Source: Planctomycetota bacterium
GTDB taxonomy: Bacteria; Planctomycetota; Planctomycetia; Pirellulales; Pirellulaceae
Length of the DNA stretch: 18,075 nt
NCBI GenBank assembly: GCA_026692885.1
Contig: JAPLNJ010000586.1
Span: 1-18,075 of the forward strand
Direction of reading: 5' to 3'
Shown here piece by piece: positions 13,933 to 18,075 of this stretch; position 1 is the stretch's first letter, and each line of letters begins with the position of its first letter. Under the pieces are notes generated by a model. The model searched no databases and was not told the origin of the DNA. It was given only the letters and a program-made list of their open reading frames with translations. The position numbers and the translations under genes are program-made.

Positions 13933-14670
13933 CTACTGTCGTGATTCCAGTTCCAACGCCTCGCGAAACTTGGCGAGCGACTCCTGCTCTTTCCCTTGCG
14001 CCGCATAGACGTGGCCATAGGCGCGGAGCAGGCGGATGCGCCAAGACGGAGCCATGCCTTCCATGTCGCCGTAGACCTTGAGCGCGGCCAGAGCTCCGTC
14101 GGTCTTGACCTGATCGGTCAGCAGCCGAGCGATCGCCACCGTCGCGGTGAGTGGCTGCCAGCCGTTTGACTTGCCGGTGATGGCGAACGCTTGCCGATAA
14201 GCGGTCAGCGCTTGTTCGTCGTCCTGCAGATTGTTGGTGTAGTTGTCGGCCCGCGTAAGCCACAACGCTGGATTTCGCGGAGCCAACTGGAGGGCCGCCT
14301 TCAGATCGGCTTCCGCTGGTTGGCCGTGCTTGAGGAACGACTGAGCCTGGCCGCGCAAATGAAAGGCTTCGCTGGCCTTGTCCGCCATGTCGGCAGGCCA
14401 AGTCGAGAAATCGTCGGCCCCAAACTGTTCAATCAAGTCGTTCCACTTGCGGTCCTGCAGGAGCACTCGCATGCGGCTCAGAATTGCGTCACTGGCATCG
14501 CAGTCGATCAACCATTGCCGCTTCTCCAACGGGATGCAGGCGCGACGCACCTGTTCGCGCAGTACCAAGGTGCCGTCGCCCAGCCCTTGATTCCGGAGGA
14601 TCAGTTCCCCTGCCTGGCCCGAGGTCAACACCAGGACCACAAGGATGGCGGATCGCAATGCGGTTATCAT
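13933..14670 (-). CDS. Secreted tetratricopeptide-repeat protein
   Basis: 245 residues from ATG 14670 (MITALRSAILVVLVLTSGQA), where the signal peptide begins and AGGAAG precedes; ATG 14724 would add 18 residues of unlikely sequence. After cleavage near residue 20 the protein has four to five TPR-type helical repeats, for example EAFHLRGQAQSFLKHGQPAE, NPALWLTRADNYTNNLQDDE and RAYGHVYAAQGKEQESLAKF. TPR domains are protein-protein scaffolds, so it has no catalytic role of its own. It lies 68 bases before the ceramidase-like gene on the same strand and may be co-transcribed with it. A longer parent protein with an extra N-terminal part is possible, but nothing shows that. Confidence 0.75.
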   Translation of the reverse strand: MITALRSAILVVLVLTSGQAGELILRNQGLGDGTLVLREQVRRACIPLEKRQWLIDCDASDAILSRMRVLLQDRKWNDLIEQFGADDFSTWPADMADKASEAFHLRGQAQSFLKHGQPAEADLKAALQLAPRNPALWLTRADNYTNNLQDDEQALTAYRQAFAITGKSNGWQPLTATVAIARLLTDQVKTDGALAALKVYGDMEGMAPSWRIRLLRAYGHVYAAQGKEQESLAKFREALELESRQ

Positions 14671-15016
14671 GATGCAGTCTTCCTCATGCCTGCTACGTCT
14701 AGCACATCGCGGTGGAAAAGGCAATCTGGAGGTAAGATGCCCTGGTCGGACTTGTGGGACAGGCTTGAAGCACGGGCTGGTGAAGCGTAAGATCGGCGAC
14801 GCCGAGAGTGGAGCTGCGTTCCGTCAGTCAGTGGCTAAAGTGCCACCCGTTGGTGATGCCGGAGTCTTCGTGAACGCCAACCTGGCCTAACAACGGAAGT
14901 GCGACACAGGAGGCCTGGCTGACCTATTTCAACTACCAGGGTGAGCATTCGCTGCAACTACGAACCCTGCCCGCAACCAGGGTTCTATAGCGGGAGTGAA
15001 TCGAGGGAGTTAACCC
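14671..15016. other. Divergent intergenic region
   Basis: Between the divergent TPR gene and the GH32-like gene, this holds no supported gene. Promoters for both directions must lie here but no clear boxes are seen. A ribosome site GAGGGAG lies before ATG 15017. A short frame MPWSDLWDRLEARAGEA starts at 14736 with GGAGG upstream; it is only 17 codons and I do not call it. Confidence 0.45.
14962..14985. repeat. Inverted repeat upstream of the GH32-like gene
   Basis: GAACCCTG (14962-14969) and CAGGGTTC (14978-14985) form an 8-bp perfect palindrome around an 8-base centre, 31 bases before ATG 15017. CCAGGGT also recurs at about 14935. It could be an operator or an mRNA hairpin in the leader; nothing in the sequence decides between these. 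Confidence 0.4.
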
Positions 15017-15604
15017 ATGACACACGCTCTGAACTTGCTGTCTCTGTTGATCACCGCGCTTTCCCCGGCCGCGGAACCGGTCGCCATCGGCTCGCGGCGC
15101 GGGTTGTTCGTGGATGACGCGCTGGTCGAACGTGTCTCCGGCAAGGCCGAATTGCGACTCCATCAGCCGACACCGCAGAATGTCGCCTTGGTGACTGATG
15201 AGCCGTGGGAAGGGAACGGGACGAACTACGTCACGGTCTTCCAGGACGGCGGGAAGTACCGGATGTATTTGCGCATCGACGGGTTCGTCTCGTTGCAGAC
15301 CCCGCTGGTCGGCGGCGAGTTGCTGACCAAGCCCATCACGTTTGCCGGGAATCAGTTGCTCCTGAACGTCTCGACATCCGCCGCGGGTTCGGTGCGCATC
15401 GAGATCCAGAACCTGGCCGGCCAACCGCTACCCGGCTTCGCGCTGGCCGATTGCCACGAGGTGTACGGCGATGATCTGGAACGAGCCGTCGCATGGAAGG
15501 ACCATCCCGACCTCGGCACGCTCGCCGGCCAACCGGTGCGACTGCGATTCGAAGTCAGGGATGCCGACCTGTATGCCTTCCGTTTCCAGCAGCGTCAACC
15601 GTAG
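15017..15604 (+). pseudogene. GH32-like secreted protein with centre deleted in frame
   Basis: An open frame of 195 codons with a signal peptide (MTHALNLLSLLITALSPAAE) and a good GAGGGAG site. Residues 25-84 read as the N-terminus of a large planctomycete protein related to GH32/GH43-type propellers (SRRGLFVDDALVERV, PWEGNGTNYVTVFQDGGKYR). Residues 86-195 read as its C-terminal beta-sandwich (RIDGFVSLQTPLVGGELLTK, FALADCHEVYGDDLERAVAW, LRFEVRDADLYAFRF). The join is in frame near residues 84-86 (nt 15266-15274), and the five-bladed propeller that should lie between, some 250 residues by my memory of the family, is missing. A short protein could be made, but no active site remains. If the family memory is wrong, it is simply a small secreted protein. 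Confidence 0.55.
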
Positions 15605-15722
15605 GGCGGCAGGGTATCCCGTCCATGAAGGAGTTGCTATCACTTTTCCGCGCCGTTCAGCCGGCCGGCCAACAACGTCGTGCTAGCGCTGAGAGAGAGG
15701 TGAGCGTGCCGAACTTTCAAGA

Positions 15723-15730
15723 AAGGAAGG
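15723..15730 (+). promoter_or_regulatory. Ribosome binding site deciding the pectate-lyase-fold start
   Basis: AAGGAAGG ends five bases before ATG 15736, a near-ideal site. It fixes the start over an upstream in-frame ATG at 15493 that lies inside the preceding frame. Confidence 0.8.
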
Positions 15731-15735
15731 ATCGT

Positions 15736-17970
15736 ATGTATCTACGTCTAGTTTTGTGTGTCCTGGGCTGCGGGGTGTGCTCGACCGCAACGGCCGCAGT
15801 GCCGACCATTCCGGCGCTGAATTGGACCGAGCGATCCGACTGGGTCAACGTGAAGACCGACATCACGCCCGCGGCGGTCGGCGATGGTGTGGCGGACGAT
15901 ACGACCGCTATCCAGAAAGCGTTCGAGGGGGTGGCGACCGGGTCGGTGCTGTACTTTCCGGCAGGCACTTACCGCATCACCGCCACCCTGACGCTGCAGC
16001 CGAAGCAACGCGTGACCGGGGCCTGGATCGTCGGCCACGGCCGCGACACGCGTCTGGTGTGGGACGGGCCGGCGGGGCAGCCGCTGTGGCTGGAACACGG
16101 GGTCGCACACAGCCGCTACGCCGGGCTGTCGTTGGACGGTCGCGGCAAGGCGACCGTCGGCCTGCAACACCGCAACGGCGCGGGCGGCTTCGAGACCGAG
16201 GTCGACCTCCGGCACATGGCCTTCCGCAACTTCACGGACACCGGCCTGCTGGCCAGCGGCGCCCCGGCGACAGCCGAGGTCGTGGTTGAGAACTCGCTGT
16301 TCGAGGACTGCCAGCGCGGCATGGCGTTCCTGAACTTCAACGACTACGACTGGACCATCGACGGTTGCGAGTTCCGCCGCTGCCAGACCGGGATCCAGTG
16401 CGATCATGGCAACACCTACATCCGCAACAGCCACTTCGAGGGCAGCACCGGCGTCGATATCCGGCTGAGCCCGGAGCACGGCTGCTCGGTGCGCCGCTGC
16501 ACCTCGACCGGCTCGCAGCAGTTCATCCGCTTCGCCAACGGAGTATCACCGCTCACGGTGCAGGATTGCCAGGTGTCCGGTTGGTCCAACCCTGCCGGCG
16601 CTATCTCACTCAGCAGCCCGGCAGCGATGATCTTTGATTGTGTCTTCACGAACCCTCCGGGCAAGAATCCGCCGGTGCAGATTGGCGGAGCCCAGCAGAG
16701 GCTGCTGGTGTCGCAAAACGTCTCGGCGGCCACCGACGGCGTGGTCACGCCGAACGTGGGTAAGGTCTACGAGATCCCGGCCGGCCAGCGCCATGGTACG
16801 CTGACCTCGGCGAGTCAGCGTTTCCTACGCGACACGGCGGCGGTGCCGACGAAGGTCTTTGACGCGAAAGTTGCTTTCGGCGCCAAGGGCGATGGGCACG
16901 CGGACGATACGGGAGCGATCCAACAGGCCATCGACGCCGCGCGCGCTCATGGGCGAGGCGCCATCGCCTACCTGCCGACCGGGACCTATGTGGTCACCAA
17001 ACCGCTACGCGTCACCGGCGCCGATTACACCGTCGGCGGCACCGGCTTCCGAACGGGGCTGGCCTGGAGAGGCGCGGAAGGCCACGCGATCCTCGAAGTG
17101 ACAGACCCGCAACGTGTCACCCTAGAAAACCTAAACGTGGGCAGCCATGATGTCGGCCAGGGAATGCAGAACACCTGGGATATCCTGCAGACCGGCACGG
17201 CCGCATCCTCCGAGGTCACCTACGACGATGTCAGCGTGTTCGGCATGTACCAGCGCGCGCCGCTAAAGCAGGGGCTCTGCCTGCGCGAGCTGGGCCCTGG
17301 CGCAGTGGTGCGAGTCTCCCACGTTCAGGGCAACATCCGCCTGCAGAACGCTGCCCGCGCCACCGTGCTGCTGGGCAACAGCTACGAAGGCTCGCTGGTG
17401 GTGGAGGGCCAGGCGCAGGAGCGCGATGGGTTCCTAGGCGTCATGACCCGCCTGGGCACCAGTTGCACCCATGCCTTGTACATCAAGGACAACCACAGCC
17501 TGGTCGCCAGCGACTTCTATATCGAGCAGGCAGACAACGCCTACAGCCTCGAGGGCAGCCCCCACGACCCGCCCGGACGACTGACGCTGCAGACGCCGAA
17601 ACTGCAGCTGGGCAAGCGGCAGGATGGCCAGCCGAATGCGGCCTTCGACATCCGCGGCTATCACGGCCGGATCGCCTATGGCCCGGCCCAATTCTATTGC
17701 GAACCGGCGACGATGCCGCTGACGCACACGGGGACGCGGCCGCTGGAGATGATCCTGTGGGGCTGCAGCTTCTACGAGACCAAGTTGTCGGTGCGGAAGG
17801 ACGACTCGGCTCACGTCCACTTAGTGGGCTGCCGCGCTGTCGGAGACAATGCCGGGCAGGTCGAGGAAACGCCCACGCCCGAGGCGATGGCCACCCTCTC
17901 CACCGCCCTCGACGATTTGCGCGCGCTGGGCGCGACGGATCTCAAGCTCAACCACCCCGAGGCGCGCTGA
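15736..17970 (+). CDS. Secreted tandem pectate-lyase-fold (right-handed beta-helix) protein
   Basis: 744 residues from ATG 15736. A signal peptide spans about 1-21 (MYLRLVLCVLGCGVCSTATA). Two Pectate_lyase_3-type units follow. The first opens with VGDGVADDTTAIQKAF (48-63) and FPAGTY (74-79); the second with FGAKGDGHADDTGAIQQAID (near 380) and LPTGTYVVTKPL (near 413). Each D-x-x-D-D-T-x-A-I-Q motif begins a right-handed parallel beta-helix, as in phage tailspike and exopolysaccharide lyase-like proteins. Internal repeats such as VVVENSLFEDCQRGMAF and WTIDGCEFRRCQTGIQCDHG are typical helix turns. Catalytic residues cannot be assigned, so whether it cleaves polysaccharide or only binds it is open. 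It is 131 bases downstream of the broken GH32-like gene, same strand. The TGA overlaps a possible next ATG. Confidence 0.88.
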   Translation: MYLRLVLCVLGCGVCSTATAAVPTIPALNWTERSDWVNVKTDITPAAVGDGVADDTTAIQKAFEGVATGSVLYFPAGTYRITATLTLQPKQRVTGAWIVGHGRDTRLVWDGPAGQPLWLEHGVAHSRYAGLSLDGRGKATVGLQHRNGAGGFETEVDLRHMAFRNFTDTGLLASGAPATAEVVVENSLFEDCQRGMAFLNFNDYDWTIDGCEFRRCQTGIQCDHGNTYIRNSHFEGSTGVDIRLSPEHGCSVRRCTSTGSQQFIRFANGVSPLTVQDCQVSGWSNPAGAISLSSPAAMIFDCVFTNPPGKNPPVQIGGAQQRLLVSQNVSAATDGVVTPNVGKVYEIPAGQRHGTLTSASQRFLRDTAAVPTKVFDAKVAFGAKGDGHADDTGAIQQAIDAARAHGRGAIAYLPTGTYVVTKPLRVTGADYTVGGTGFRTGLAWRGAEGHAILEVTDPQRVTLENLNVGSHDVGQGMQNTWDILQTGTAASSEVTYDDVSVFGMYQRAPLKQGLCLRELGPGAVVRVSHVQGNIRLQNAARATVLLGNSYEGSLVVEGQAQERDGFLGVMTRLGTSCTHALYIKDNHSLVASDFYIEQADNAYSLEGSPHDPPGRLTLQTPKLQLGKRQDGQPNAAFDIRGYHGRIAYGPAQFYCEPATMPLTHTGTRPLEMILWGCSFYETKLSVRKDDSAHVHLVGCRAVGDNAGQVEETPTPEAMATLSTALDDLRALGATDLKLNHPEAR

Positions 17971-18075
17971 TGGCGTCCCCAGGCGGTGCGCTACCTGGGC
18001 CGGATTGGACCGAGGTCCACGCGCCGGCCGAGGGACTGCCGGTCATTGAATTGGGCACGAATCGCCAGGCCGAGA
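17970..18075 (+). CDS. Partial ORF at right edge, start overlaps upstream stop
   Basis: ATG 17970 overlaps the TGA of the upstream gene by one base (TGATG), a common coupling arrangement. The frame stays open to the edge: MASPGGALPGPDWTEVHAPA, EGLPVIELGTNRQAE. No ribosome site beyond the coupling. The reading is Pro/Gly-rich, so this could be the start of a further operon gene or a chance frame. Confidence 0.4.
   Translation, partial: MASPGGALPGPDWTEVHAPAEGLPVIELGTNRQAE

Noticed and set aside
15493..15735. Extending the pectate-lyase-fold protein upstream to ATG 15493
   Set aside because: The extra 81 residues overlap the GH32-like frame, are Arg/Pro-rich and would bury the signal peptide that starts at 15736 behind an ideal ribosome site.

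Overview
This GC-rich window most resembles a planctomycete chromosome (Planctomycetota, perhaps Pirellulales; inferred). The reasons are the many secreted degradative enzymes with signal peptides (two ceramidase-like proteins, a DUF4838 protein, a tandem pectate-lyase-fold protein), remnants of beta-helix, BNR_4 and GH32-like proteins of kinds I know mainly from planctomycetes, and GC-rich dispersed palindromes. I see no rRNA, tRNA or CRISPR array.

Layout. 1-157 (-): start-less end of a beta-helix protein. 380-496: small MITE-like element with terminal inverted repeats and a 6-8 bp target duplication, directly upstream of a ceramidase-like gene (524-1888 +). 1889-2195: intergenic, with a strong hairpin. 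2196-4894 (-): a tightly packed operon of a possible 29-aa ORF, a 289-aa protein tentatively likened to thymine-hypermodification glycosylases, a uracil-DNA-glycosylase family protein, and a winged-helix protein fused to a divergent UDG-like domain. 4895-5452: degraded sequence. 5453-6064 (-): BrnT-like toxin and Xre antitoxin. 6093-7450: gene remnants, including a BNR_4-type gene that lost its middle and is frameshifted. 7563-8239 (-): two-gene module of a small acidic protein and an HNH endonuclease. 8506-9189 (-): a second, larger HNH endonuclease. 9240-9976 (+): two more remnants. 10092-14670 (-): DUF4838 protein, second ceramidase-like protein, TPR protein. 15017-15604 (+): GH32-like gene with its centre missing. 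15736-17970 (+): tandem pectate-lyase-fold protein. From 17970: possible next ORF, running off the edge.

The two ends look like a secreted-glycan/lipid degradation neighbourhood. The middle (about 1.9-9.4 kb) looks like an accessory or defence-type island carrying DNA-repair-fold enzymes, a toxin-antitoxin pair and HNH nucleases among decayed genes. The best candidate for an undescribed system is the 2196-4894 operon, which places two UDG-superfamily proteins beside a possible base-modification glycosylase. A second theme is repeated gene damage: several genes keep a start and an end but appear to lack the middle, which could be real decay or an assembly effect. Family names rest on recognised motifs only; no database search was run.
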